From the NCBI GenBank assembly GCA_022360715.1, contig JAKSCG010000073.1, forward strand, positions 1 to 35,059: a DNA stretch of 35,059 nt, written 5' to 3'. Each line of letters begins with the position of its first letter. Position 1 is the stretch's first letter. The notes beneath the pieces were generated by a model. It was not told the origin of the DNA, did no database searches, and worked only from the letters and a program-made list of their open reading frames with translations. Of the stretch, positions 16,675 through 24,540 are shown piece after piece. This DNA is from Halanaerobiales bacterium (GTDB lineage Bacteria; Bacillota; Halanaerobiia; Halanaerobiales; DTU029). The position numbers and the translations under genes are program-made.

Positions 16675-17468
16675 TGAAACAAATCTTGGAATACTACCGA
16701 AACTACGATGAAGAAGGTCGTCTCATGAGAAGTCCCGCCCATCAGATGGAATTTATTACTACTACTCATGTAATTAATAAGCTAATTCAGGTTAATGATC
16801 GGATTATCGAGATTGGTGCGGGGACAGGAAGATACTCCTTTTATTATGCTGAAAAAGGATTTGAAGTTTCAGCGGTGGAGTTAGTGCCGGAGAATGTGGC
16901 GATTATGCGAAAGAAGCTGAGCAAAAAATACGCTGGTTCATTAAGGCTGATGATTACCCAAGGCGATGCTAGGGATCTATCAATCTTTCCTGCCGAAAGT
17001 TTTGAACTGGCTCTTTGTTTAGGGCCAATTTATCACCTGCCTGATCCGGCAGAAAAAGAAAAAGCAATCCGGGAAGGGTTGCGGGTACTGAAACCTGGTG
17101 GGGTTTTGGCTGTAGCTTATATTAATAAATTTGCCGTTTATCTAAGCACTCTGATCGATGAGGGGGGCTTTAAGAATCCGACCATATTAAAAAATATCCT
17201 GAACCATGGTGCCACTTATTTGGATGACTGTGATTGCTTCTATTTTACAACTCCTGAAGAGATGGAAGATTTGATGGAAAAATTTGACATTGAGCCGATT
17301 ACTCAGGTAGCGACTGATGGAGTTAACTATTTTGGGATTGTCAACAAGCTACCAGCGGATGAACTTCCTTTCTGGATCGAAAACCATTTGGCGACCTGTG
17401 AACAGCCTTCACTTCTGGGCTATAGTTTACACGGACTATATCTTTGTCGTAAAAGCAAAGATTGCTGA
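16674..17468 (+). CDS. Class I SAM-dependent methyltransferase
   Basis: A 264-residue cytosolic enzyme. Motif I is IIEIGAGTGRYSFYY (about residues 44-58), the acidic motif II is SAVELVPENV, motif III is near ITQGDARDL, and LALCLGPIYHLPDP followed by RVLKPGGVLAVAYIN completes the fold. The substrate is unknown. It is translationally coupled to the TIM-barrel gene (ATGA overlap), so the two may act on one compound. It resembles the broken methyltransferase at 9105-9688. Confidence 0.88.
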   Translation: MKQILEYYRNYDEEGRLMRSPAHQMEFITTTHVINKLIQVNDRIIEIGAGTGRYSFYYAEKGFEVSAVELVPENVAIMRKKLSKKYAGSLRLMITQGDARDLSIFPAESFELALCLGPIYHLPDPAEKEKAIREGLRVLKPGGVLAVAYINKFAVYLSTLIDEGGFKNPTILKNILNHGATYLDDCDCFYFTTPEEMEDLMEKFDIEPITQVATDGVNYFGIVNKLPADELPFWIENHLATCEQPSLLGYSLHGLYLCRKSKDC

Positions 17469-17489
17469 TAAAATCGGGAGGTGTTGCTA

Positions 17490-18245
17490 ATGACAAAAGA
17501 AGAGTTGCGGAAAATACTAACAATTGAACAATTCCCCCTTTCCGCTCAATATGATCCGGAATGGATGATTGAAAACGAGATGGGACCGAGTTCTGTTTGG
17601 CTTACCGAGTATTTGACCCAAGCAATGGAGTTAAAGCCGGGCATGAGGGTCTTAGATATGGGTTGTGGGAAAGGGATGAGCTCTATTTTTTTAGCGAAAG
17701 AGTTTGGTGTTCAAGTCTGGGCCAATGATCTTTGGATCAGTGCCAGTGATAATTGGCAACGGATAATCGAAGCAGGTGTAGAAGAACTCGTCTATCCGAT
17801 TCATGCCGAAGCCCACTCTTTACCATATGCGCAAGAGTTCTTTGATGTGATAATCAGTATTGATGCCTATCAATACTTCGGTACTAATGAAATATATTTA
17901 TTAGATTTTATCAAATTTTTAAAACCACGAGGCCAGATTGGGATAGTAGTGCCGGGGTTGTTGAAAGAGTTTAACCAGGAGGTACCTGCTCATTTCAAGC
18001 CATATTGGGATAATGAGTGGTACTATTGGCATACACCTGCCTGGTGGTCGAAGCTATGGAAAAGAACCGGGGTAGTCGAACTGGAAGTGGCCGATAATCT
18101 GCCCAGTGGCTAGGAGTTATGGCTGAAGTGGGAGACAACAGCTAAGGCATCGGGATTATGGCAGAGAAAGGGAGACATCGAATTATTGAGAGCTGACGGT
18201 GGTGAATATCTGGGATTTACCAGGGTGATTGCCCGCAGAAAGTAA
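17490..18245 (+). pseudogene. SAM-dependent methyltransferase interrupted by an in-frame TAG
   Basis: ATG 17490 follows GGGAGGTG. The frame has motif I VLDMGCGKGMSSIFLAK and DVIISIDAYQYFG, and stops at TAG 18111-18113 after 207 residues. The same frame then stays open for 43 more codons (ELWLKWETTAKA ... DGGEYLGFTRVIARRK) to TAA 18243-18245. That continuation looks like the authentic C-terminus of this methyltransferase family, and a Trp (TGG) fits the position of TAG, so a single G-to-A change explains the stop. A shortened but active enzyme is possible, as is readthrough. TAG is the normal stop of many other genes here, which speaks against reassignment. Confidence 0.8.
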
Positions 18246-18262
18246 AGGATGGGGGAAAATTG

Positions 18263-19069
18263 ATGCCAGAAAAAGGCAGATGGCTGGCCCGGGGTAGAAC
18301 AGCTGAACTATACCTTTGGGGCGATCATGTTTTAAAGCTGTTTAAGCCGGGGGCTACTTCAACAGCAGTCGAGCAGGAATTTAAGATTAATTCGCATGTC
18401 CAACAAACCGGCCTGCCGGTTCCAAAGACGATTGACATAGTCGAGGTTGATGGCAGAAAGGGGATAATTTACCAATCCATTAGTGGTTCCTCAATGTTGA
18501 AGCAAATATCAACCAAACCCTGGACACTGAAAAAAGAAGCCCATCGCTTGGCGGAATTACATTTAGCAATACATGGATATGCAGTCTCCAATCTACCTGA
18601 GCAAAAGTTAAATCTGGAGAATGAGATCAGTAGTGGTGAATTGCTATCTGCACACAGCAGGGAAATTATTCTGGAAGTACTGGCAAGATTACCTGATCGT
18701 CATCAATTATGCCATGGTGACTTTCATCCTGATAATATATTATTATCTCCGGCAGGACCGATCATCATTGATTGGATGACCGGAAGCAGTGGTGAGCCGC
18801 TGGGCGATGTGGCAAGGACTTTGTTACTGCTAAGAGTTGCTTCACCACTCTTAACTCACTCATATTTTACAAGAAAGTTGATAGATTTTATTAGAAATAA
18901 TTTTTATAGTAATTATTTAAAGCACTATTTAAAACTTACTAATACTTCATTTGCTCAAATTCAAAGATGGGAACTGCCGATTGCTGCGGCCCGATTGAAT
19001 GAAAGCATACCAACGGCTGAAAAAGAGAGGTTAGTATTGATGATTAACCATTTATTATTCGGGAGGTAA
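18263..19069 (+). CDS. Aminoglycoside phosphotransferase (APH)-family kinase
   Basis: A 268-residue kinase-like protein. LCHGDFHPDNILL (catalytic HGDxxxxN) and IIIDWMTGSSGEPLGDVAR (metal-binding Asp and following element) are intact, and the N-terminal HVLKLFKPGA offers the nucleotide-binding Lys. The family phosphorylates small hydroxyl compounds; antibiotic resistance cannot be inferred. ATG 18263 is 3 bases after a TTG; a GGGGGAAAA site precedes it. The gene lies 2 bases before a methyltransferase, so they share a transcript. Confidence 0.87.
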   Translation: MPEKGRWLARGRTAELYLWGDHVLKLFKPGATSTAVEQEFKINSHVQQTGLPVPKTIDIVEVDGRKGIIYQSISGSSMLKQISTKPWTLKKEAHRLAELHLAIHGYAVSNLPEQKLNLENEISSGELLSAHSREIILEVLARLPDRHQLCHGDFHPDNILLSPAGPIIIDWMTGSSGEPLGDVARTLLLLRVASPLLTHSYFTRKLIDFIRNNFYSNYLKHYLKLTNTSFAQIQRWELPIAAARLNESIPTAEKERLVLMINHLLFGR

Positions 19070-19071
19070 TT

Positions 19072-19716
19072 ATGATTAAGTCCAAGGAATGGAATTGGTC
19101 AGCAGTTACGGAGAGCTTTTGGAATGAACCCGCTGAAGATGTCTATTATTATCTGAATAGATGGACAGAAAAGGGATTTAGCGTTTTTTTAGATTTAGGA
19201 TGCGGTCTTGGCCGCCACTCGATTTTATTTGCCAGGAATGGGTTTAAGACCTATAGTCTTGATTTATCAAAGGATGGTTTAAATGTTCTGGAGAAAAAGT
19301 CCGGTGAATTAGGGCTTTTTATTGAGACCAGCTTAGCTGATATTAATAAGCTTCCCTATCAATCTAATTTTTTTGATTGCTTATTAGCCTATCATGTAAT
19401 TTCCCATACCGATACAGTAGGAATAAAGGTCATTGTCAAAGAGATTGCCCGGGTTTTAAGAAGTGGTGGTGAGTTTTTTGTTACTCTATGTTCAAAGAAT
19501 AGTCCCAATTTTACCCAAAATTACTATCCGAAAATTGATCAAAATACGATCATGAAGACCAAAGAACCGGAAATCAATGTACCCCATTTCTATGCGGATT
19601 TGGCCGAAGTAAGAGAAATCTTTCGGGGATTTGCTCTAATTAGAATTCGACAGATTGAGGATATTATAGAAGATAAGAGTAGTTGGCATTACTTTATTCA
19701 CGGGAGAAAGCGATAA
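19072..19716 (+). CDS. Class I SAM-dependent methyltransferase
   Basis: A 214-residue enzyme with motif I FLDLGCGLGRHSILFAR (about residues 41-57), an acidic motif II in YSLDLSKDGL, DCLLAYHVISHTD, and VLRSGGEFFVTL. ATG 19072 has a GGGAGGTAATT site that overlaps the end of the kinase gene. Tandem placement with the APH-type kinase suggests both work on the same small molecule (inference). Confidence 0.88.
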   Translation: MIKSKEWNWSAVTESFWNEPAEDVYYYLNRWTEKGFSVFLDLGCGLGRHSILFARNGFKTYSLDLSKDGLNVLEKKSGELGLFIETSLADINKLPYQSNFFDCLLAYHVISHTDTVGIKVIVKEIARVLRSGGEFFVTLCSKNSPNFTQNYYPKIDQNTIMKTKEPEINVPHFYADLAEVREIFRGFALIRIRQIEDIIEDKSSWHYFIHGRKR

Positions 19717-19731
19717 TAATGGAAAGTTGGC

Positions 19732-19783
19732 TTGACATTTATTTAAAGAGATGTTATGATCGAAATGGAAAGCATGCTTTACA
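19732..19783 (+). promoter_or_regulatory. Promoter and palindromic operator of the XRE regulator gene
   Basis: TTGACA (19732-19737), a 17-base spacer and TATGAT (19755-19760) make a strong sigma-A promoter. Immediately after the expected transcription start is the perfect 12-base palindrome AAAGCATGCTTT (19769-19780), extendable to 18 bases with one mismatched pair (19766-19783). The position suits an operator for the regulator encoded just downstream (inference). Confidence 0.75.
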
Positions 19784-19806
19784 TTAGAAGAACAGGGGAG
19801 TTGCTT

Positions 19807-20019
19807 TTGAAAAATAGACTCGAAGAGATTAGAAAACAAAAGGACATTACCCAGGAAGAGCTTGCCGAAAGACTGGCGGTAAGTAGGCAAACGATCGGTT
19901 CACTGGAAAACGGGCGATATAATCCGTCAATAATCCTCGCCTTCAAAATTGCTAAATTTTTTCAATTGAGGATTGAAGAAATATTTATTTATGAGGAGGA
20001 TAATGGGAGTGAAAAATAG
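19807..20019 (+). CDS. Small XRE/Cro-type transcriptional regulator
   Basis: A 70-residue protein made almost entirely of one helix-turn-helix: RLEEIRKQKDITQEELAERL, then SRQTIGSLENGRYNPS as recognition helix, then FKIAKFFQLRIEEIF. It belongs to the short Bacillota group usually paired with a DUF2178-type membrane protein. TTG 19807 is the likely start because AGGGGAG ends 6 bases upstream; frames starting further upstream would overlap the operator and promoter. It overlaps the membrane protein gene by 17 bases. Confidence 0.88.
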   Translation: MKNRLEEIRKQKDITQEELAERLAVSRQTIGSLENGRYNPSIILAFKIAKFFQLRIEEIFIYEEDNGSEK

Positions 20020-20431
20020 AAAAGACATCCGCTATCTTGTCTTGTTTATTGTTGGCATAGTCTTGTTGGGGATCGGTGGTTTGGCGATAAGGGGTACTTC
20101 ATCCAAACTTGGAGCTGGAGTTTTAATTGTGCTGGGGGCCGGTTTATTCGGGATGTCAGTCGGTGAAATGATTCGACTGTGGTTGATTGACAAAGCTCCC
20201 AAATATAAACAAAAAATTGCTATAGAGAAAAATGACGAGAGAAATATCATTATTAATAATAAAGCTAAGGTTAAAGCCTTTGATCTTATGCTGACTGTAC
20301 ATTCAACGCTCATCCTGATCGTGGCTTTGCTGAAAACTGATTTGCTGTTAACCCTTCTTTTAGCCGGAGCTTATTTGTTGATCTTAGCGGTGTATGTGGC
20401 TTGTTTAGTAAAATACCAAAAAGAGATGTAG
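20003..20431 (+). CDS. DUF2178-like membrane protein, partner of the XRE regulator
   Basis: About 142 residues with two N-terminal membrane segments, a charged middle (KQKIAIEKNDERNIIINNKA) and two more C-terminal segments. The ERN...NxA motif in the middle is typical of membrane proteins encoded next to short XRE regulators. Function unknown; it may control the regulator or sense membrane state. ATG 20003 follows GAGGAGG. No terminator is apparent before the alaS promoter. Confidence 0.75.
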   Translation: MGVKNRKDIRYLVLFIVGIVLLGIGGLAIRGTSSKLGAGVLIVLGAGLFGMSVGEMIRLWLIDKAPKYKQKIAIEKNDERNIIINNKAKVKAFDLMLTVHSTLILIVALLKTDLLLTLLLAGAYLLILAVYVACLVKYQKEM

Positions 20432-20496
20432 GATCACCGGCAGGATTGGAGAGAATGAGTTGGAGAGGAAAGGTAAATAATAAAGGAAGATATTAC

Positions 20497-20525
20497 TTGA
20501 CTAGCAACTTTTCTTTAGTTATAAT
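20497..20525 (+). promoter_or_regulatory. Promoter of the alaS T-box transcript
   Basis: TTGACT (20497-20502), a 17-base spacer and TATAAT (20520-20525), followed about 25 bases later by the first T-box elements. Confidence 0.85.
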
Positions 20526-20551
20526 TTGATTAAGTTAACAAAGATAATATT

Positions 20552-20830
20552 TAATGACATTGACGAGAAACGAAGTAGGTTAGACCCAGTTCACAGAGAG
20601 GAGACTCTATCGCTGCAAGGGTTTCTGTTCATGGCTGACCGAAAGCCCTTCTCTAGTTGTAAACCGAAAATTTGGAGAGTAAGTTTACCGTATAGCTGCG
20701 TTAAAGTCGAATGGTGTTGTTATTAAACCTTTTAAGGCTGGATGAAAATCGAGCGAAACAGGGTGGTACCACGGTTATTGCCGTCCCTGCTGTTATCCGT
20801 GACAGTGGACGGTTTTTATTTTTTCAGGGA
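20552..20830 (+). promoter_or_regulatory. T-box leader of alaS, alanine specific
   Basis: The leader senses uncharged tRNA-Ala and lets transcription continue into alaS. Seen in order: the start of stem I with GAGAAACGAAGTAG, the AGAGAG and CGCTGCAAGG elements of the distal stem I, and a specifier region GGCTGACCGAAAG whose GCT (20634-20636) is an alanine codon. The T-box sequence AGGGTGGTACCACGG follows at 20760-20774. The anti-terminator contains that T-box; the competing terminator follows at 20781. The specifier reading is from pattern, not from a fold calculation. Confidence 0.93.
20781..20824 (+). terminator. T-box-controlled intrinsic terminator
   Basis: CCGTCC (20781-20786) pairs with GGACGG (20807-20812), an inner CTGT/ACAG pair extends the stem, and TTTTTATTTTTT follows. 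It competes with the T-box anti-terminator. Confidence 0.9.
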
Positions 20831-20853
20831 AATATATTGAGGGGGAATGTTAG

Positions 20854-23478
20854 ATGAAGCAATTAACAGGAAGTGGCCTACGCCAGGCCTTTTTAGATTT
20901 CTTTGCCAGTAAAGAACATTTAATTTTACCAAGTGCTCCACTGGTGCCGCAAAATGATCCGACTTTATTCTGGATTGTTGCCGGGATGGCACCTTTAAAA
21001 GAATTTTTTGACGGTCGGGCGATCCCGCCTGCTAAAAGATTAGTAACAGCGCAAAAGTGTATTCGGACCACTGATATCGAAAATGTAGGGAAAACGGCTC
21101 GCCATCATACATTTTTTGAGATGTTGGGCAATTTTTCATTTGGTGATTATTTCAAAAAAGAGGCAATTGATTGGGCCTGGGAATTTGTAACCGAATGCTT
21201 AGAGATGCCGGAAGAACGGCTCTGGGTCACAATTTATCCCGATGATCAGGAAGCATATACAATCTGGAAAGACGGAGTAGGCCTTCCGGCTGAGCGAATT
21301 ATTGCTGACCCCGATAATTTCTGGGAGATCGGTACGGGAACCGGACCGTGTGGGCCTTGTAGCGAAATCTACTATGACCGGGGAGAGGAGTTTGGCTGTG
21401 GCCCGGATTGCCAGGTCGGTTGTGAGTGTGACCGTTATCTGGAGATCTGGAATCTGGTTTTTACCCAGTATAATCAGACAGAGACAGGGGAATATCTCCC
21501 TTTACCACAGAAGAATATTGATACCGGGATGGGCTTAGAACGGGTAGCTTCAATTTTACAGGGGACAGAGTCTAACTATCAAACTGATTTAGTTAAACCG
21601 GTGATCAGTAAAGTAGAAGAGCTGACCGGGATTAAACACTCGAAAGATCAATATACTGAGACTGCTTTTTATGTAATTGCCGATCATGTCCGGGCAATTA
21701 CCTTTGCGGTAAGTGACGGTGTTTTGCCGTCAAATGAGGGGCGGGGTTATGTTATCCGCCGAATCCTGAGACGGGCTGCCCGCTGGGGCAGGGTGTTAAA
21801 CCTGACAACACCTTTTCTGTATAGACTGGTAGAAGTGGTTGTAGCCATGATGAAGGCTGGTTACCCCGAGCTGGTAGAGAAGAGTGCTCATGTTATCAAG
21901 ATTGTTAAAAATGAAGAAGAGCGTTTCCTGGAGACACTTGACCAGGGATTAAATATTTTAAGCCAGATGATTGCTGAGCAAAAAGGGAGCGGGAGAGACG
22001 AAATTACCGGCGCTCAGGCTTTTAAATTGTATGATACTTTTGGTTTTCCGCTGGATTTGACCCAGGAGCTGGCCCAGGAACGTGGTTTAAGTGTAGATGT
22101 ATCAGGTTTTGAAGTGGCGATGGAAGAACAGCGGAAACGGGCCAGAGCCGCCAGAGAAAGTTACGGCTTCAGTGATTCTTCTTTTGAAATTTACAAAAAG
22201 ATCCGTGAGGAGAAAGGAGAAGCGAAGTTTGTCGGCTATTCAAACCTGGAAGTTGAGGCCAGGGTTATGGCTTTAATTAAAGGAGAGCAGCTGGTTGATC
22301 GTTTACACCCCGGTGAGACCGGCCAGGTTGTGCTGGAGAGTACACCTTTTTATGCCGAAAGCGGTGGACAGGTAGGAGATACGGGCCGGTTGAAAGCAGA
22401 GGGTATTAAGGTAACGGTTACTGATACTCAAAAATTGGCGGAAGTTAATTTTAGCGAGGTTTTAATCGAAGAAGGTGAGTTAACAGTAGGGATGACTGTT
22501 CAAGCAACAGTTGAACCGGGTTTGCGCCGCGATACTTGTCGTAATCATACTACCACTCACCTTTTGCATAAAGTTTTACAGGAAATTCTCGGCGACCATG
22601 TCAGCCAAGCCGGCTCTTTAGTGCAACCAAATCGTCTTCGTTTCGACTTTAACCATGCTCAGCCGTTGAGTAAGGAAGAGATTAAGCGGATTGAAGAACG
22701 AGTTAATTGGGTTATTGGCAAAAACTATCCGGTGGAGACGGTAGTTACGGATCTGAAGCAGGCCAGCGAAATGGGGGCGGTTGCACTCTTTGATCAAAAG
22801 TATGGTTCTGAGGTCAGGGTGGTTTCAATCGGCGATTATAGTAAAGAGCTATGTGGCGGGACCCATGTCGGTGATATTGCTGAAATAGGTTTATTTAAAA
22901 TAATTAGTGAGGTCGGAATTGCCGCCGGTGTAAGGCGGATTGAGGCTCTGACCGGACGAATCGCTTTTGACTTCCTCCTTAAGCAGGAAGCATTACTGGA
23001 AAAAACGGCGGCTCTTTTAAAAGCTAAGCCTGATCAGCTTTACAGCCGGGTGGAAAGATTAGTAGCTGAGAACAAGGAGCAGGCAAGAGAGATTAATCTT
23101 TTAAAACAGCAGATGGCCGGTTCGCAGGTTGAAGAGATTCTGGAACAGGTGCAAGAGGTCGGGGGAGTAAAAGTCCTTGTTGCCAAGCTAAAAGGAGTCG
23201 ATGGTAATTCTTTGCGAAAGATTGGTGATCAGTTAAAACAGAAACTCGGTTCGGGAGTGATTGTCTTAGCTTCCCAATTGTCGGATAAGGTACTATTTGT
23301 CACCATGGTAACTGATGATTTGCTTAAGCAGTTTCATGCCGGGAAGATCGTGGGACAGGTCGCTAAAGTTGCCGGTGGCGGAGGCGGAGGACGGGCCGAT
23401 ATGGCTCAGGCCGGTGGAAAAGATGTCAGCAAGATTGATGCTGCCCTGAAAAAAGGGCTAGAGATGGTGCAGGGTTAG
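20854..23478 (+). CDS. alaS: Alanyl-tRNA synthetase
   Basis: An 874-residue, full-length class II synthetase that charges tRNA-Ala. The N-terminal GLRQAFLDFFASKEH and the motif regions FFEMLGNFSFGDYFK and TGMGLERVASILQ are intact. The editing domain has HTTTHLLHKVL and the downstream CGGTHVGD, i.e. the zinc-binding HxxxH and Cys/His set. The C-Ala domain ends with the glycine-rich GGGGGGRADMAQAGG. ATG 20854 follows GAGGGGG. Transcription is governed by the T-box. The downstream gene begins 49 bases later and is probably co-transcribed. Confidence 0.98.
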   Translation: MKQLTGSGLRQAFLDFFASKEHLILPSAPLVPQNDPTLFWIVAGMAPLKEFFDGRAIPPAKRLVTAQKCIRTTDIENVGKTARHHTFFEMLGNFSFGDYFKKEAIDWAWEFVTECLEMPEERLWVTIYPDDQEAYTIWKDGVGLPAERIIADPDNFWEIGTGTGPCGPCSEIYYDRGEEFGCGPDCQVGCECDRYLEIWNLVFTQYNQTETGEYLPLPQKNIDTGMGLERVASILQGTESNYQTDLVKPVISKVEELTGIKHSKDQYTETAFYVIADHVRAITFAVSDGVLPSNEGRGYVIRRILRRAARWGRVLNLTTPFLYRLVEVVVAMMKAGYPELVEKSAHVIKIVKNEEERFLETLDQGLNILSQMIAEQKGSGRDEITGAQAFKLYDTFGFPLDLTQELAQERGLSVDVSGFEVAMEEQRKRARAARESYGFSDSSFEIYKKIREEKGEAKFVGYSNLEVEARVMALIKGEQLVDRLHPGETGQVVLESTPFYAESGGQVGDTGRLKAEGIKVTVTDTQKLAEVNFSEVLIEEGELTVGMTVQATVEPGLRRDTCRNHTTTHLLHKVLQEILGDHVSQAGSLVQPNRLRFDFNHAQPLSKEEIKRIEERVNWVIGKNYPVETVVTDLKQASEMGAVALFDQKYGSEVRVVSIGDYSKELCGGTHVGDIAEIGLFKIISEVGIAAGVRRIEALTGRIAFDFLLKQEALLEKTAALLKAKPDQLYSRVERLVAENKEQAREINLLKQQMAGSQVEEILEQVQEVGGVKVLVAKLKGVDGNSLRKIGDQLKQKLGSGVIVLASQLSDKVLFVTMVTDDLLKQFHAGKIVGQVAKVAGGGGGGRADMAQAGGKDVSKIDAALKKGLEMVQG

Positions 23479-23527
23479 TGCAACTCAGAATAAGCAGGAT
23501 TGCTCGCTCCGGAAAGGAAAGGTTGTC

Positions 23528-24220
23528 ATGTCGGTTATCAGAGACTTTTCACCGGACTTAATAAAGGATATACCGGTCGGGGTTATTCTAAGGATGAGTG
23601 GATATCAGGATATAGCTAAAGCAGACCAGCCGGTTATTAATACTACCGCTGAATTAATTAAGCTGGCCCGGGAGATAGTCCGACCGGCCGTGTTATATCA
23701 AAAAACACCTTGCCAGGTCGAGCCAGATCGGATAATCATTCTCCCTGATCAAGAATTTACCGGTAAAAAACTCTTGCAAAGAGTTCAGGGGTGTGATGGT
23801 TTGGTAGTAGCTGTGCTCACTTTGGGTCGGCAAATTGAGGATAAGAGCCGGCAAATGCTGTCCGGTGAAGTGTTTGCGGCCTATCTTTTTGATGTAATTA
23901 GCTCTTATCTGGTAGAAATGATTGCGGAGATTTTCTGGCAGCAGTTGAAAAATGAATTGAATAGTCAAGGGCTAAAAGTAACCAGTTTTATTTCGCCGGG
24001 ATCTAAGGACTTCCCGTTAACTGCTCAAAAAACAATTTTTGAAATCCTCCGGCCGGAAAATAAACTGGGACTGCATTTGAGTGATACTTATTTAATTGAA
24101 CCGACTAAATCCCTGACAGCTATTATGGGTTATGGTAAGAGAATTGAAGAAGCGGCAAAGAGTCATAATTGTGCAGATTGTGAGCTGTCAGGGTGTATGT
24201 TCAGGGGAATTCACAGATAA
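23528..24220 (+). CDS. Stand-alone B12-dependent methionine synthase activation-domain-like protein
   Basis: A 230-residue cytosolic protein resembling the C-terminal (reactivation) domain of MetH, which binds SAM to re-methylate oxidised cobalamin. The ordered features are a VVAVLTLGRQIED helix start, FAAYLFDVISSYLVE, the PGSKDFPLTAQKTIF segment (equivalent of the PGYPACPD-like loop), and LGLHLSDTYLIEPTKSLTAIMGYG. The C-terminus adds a cysteine cluster C-x2-C-x4-C (NCADCELSGC), which may bind a metal or Fe-S. The catalytic MetH modules are not in this window. The gene follows alaS by 49 bases. Alternative: a reactivator for another corrinoid methyltransferase. Confidence 0.8.
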   Translation: MSVIRDFSPDLIKDIPVGVILRMSGYQDIAKADQPVINTTAELIKLAREIVRPAVLYQKTPCQVEPDRIIILPDQEFTGKKLLQRVQGCDGLVVAVLTLGRQIEDKSRQMLSGEVFAAYLFDVISSYLVEMIAEIFWQQLKNELNSQGLKVTSFISPGSKDFPLTAQKTIFEILRPENKLGLHLSDTYLIEPTKSLTAIMGYGKRIEEAAKSHNCADCELSGCMFRGIHR

Positions 24221-24297
24221 AGGCGGGGTATTACTCATCACAAGGGTGGCTAATTATAAAATATTCTATTAAATTTTTATTTTTACCCAGATATTAT

Positions 24298-24327
24298 TTG
24301 ACATTGGTCTTTATTTTTTAATATAAT
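24298..24327 (+). promoter_or_regulatory. Strong promoter of the Moco-riboswitch operon
   Basis: TTGACA (24298-24303), an 18-base spacer and TATAAT (24322-24327). The start of transcription should fall about 24334, just before the aptamer's first stem at 24341. The 77 bases between the preceding gene and this promoter hold nothing else I can identify. Confidence 0.88.
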
Positions 24328-24340
24328 AATGTTAATTAAA

Positions 24341-24440
24341 AACTCCGAGCCTTTCATTCCTAAGGATCTTATTTTCTATGGAATATCGGCCGTTAGGGTA
24401 TTGGCGGAAACGGTGATGCCTCCCAGCTTGGAAAGGAGTT
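24341..24440 (+). promoter_or_regulatory. Moco (molybdenum cofactor)/Tuco-type riboswitch aptamer
   Basis: The RNA closes with AACTCC (24341-24346) pairing with GGAGTT (24435-24440). Inside are GAGC/GCTT (24347-24350 with 24426-24429), ATTCC/GGAAT (24356-24360 with 24380-24384) and CCGTTA/TGGCGG (24390-24395 with 24402-24407) followed by AAACGGTGAT. The sequence GCCTCCC (24418-24424) and the opening CTCCGAGCC are what I remember as hallmarks of the Moco RNA motif. The presence of mobB and Moco-domain-like proteins downstream agrees. Whether it is the molybdenum or tungsten cofactor subtype is not clear from inspection. Confidence 0.78.
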
Positions 24441-24453
24441 GCACAAGGTTATT

Positions 24454-24486
24454 AAAGTGCGTCTACTTTCAGTGGGCGCACTTTTT
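24454..24486 (+). terminator. Riboswitch-controlled intrinsic terminator
   Basis: AAAGTGCG (24454-24461) pairs perfectly with CGCACTTT (24477-24484), ending in a run of five T. GCAC at 24441-24444, just after the aptamer, can pair with the GTGC of the terminator arm, offering a switch. This fits ligand-dependent premature termination, so the operon would be shut off when cofactor is plentiful (inference). Confidence 0.78.
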
Positions 24487-24540
24487 GAATATATGAAGCA
24501 ATTTATCTTTATGGACAAAGGCTAATAGTGTTGAAAGGAG

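Noticed and set aside
18111..18113. TAG in the methyltransferase read as pyrrolysine or general amber recoding
   Set aside because: TAG ends many other genes in this window, the position looks like an ordinary Trp, and no pyl gene is visible here. A nonsense mutation is simpler, so it is listed as a damaged gene.
20032..20313. Open frame on the - strand inside the DUF2178-like gene, and similar antisense frames (for example 23693-23968, 25057-25308, 33466-33696)
   Set aside because: They lie opposite well-supported genes, have no ribosome sites and show no family features; shadows of the real frame.
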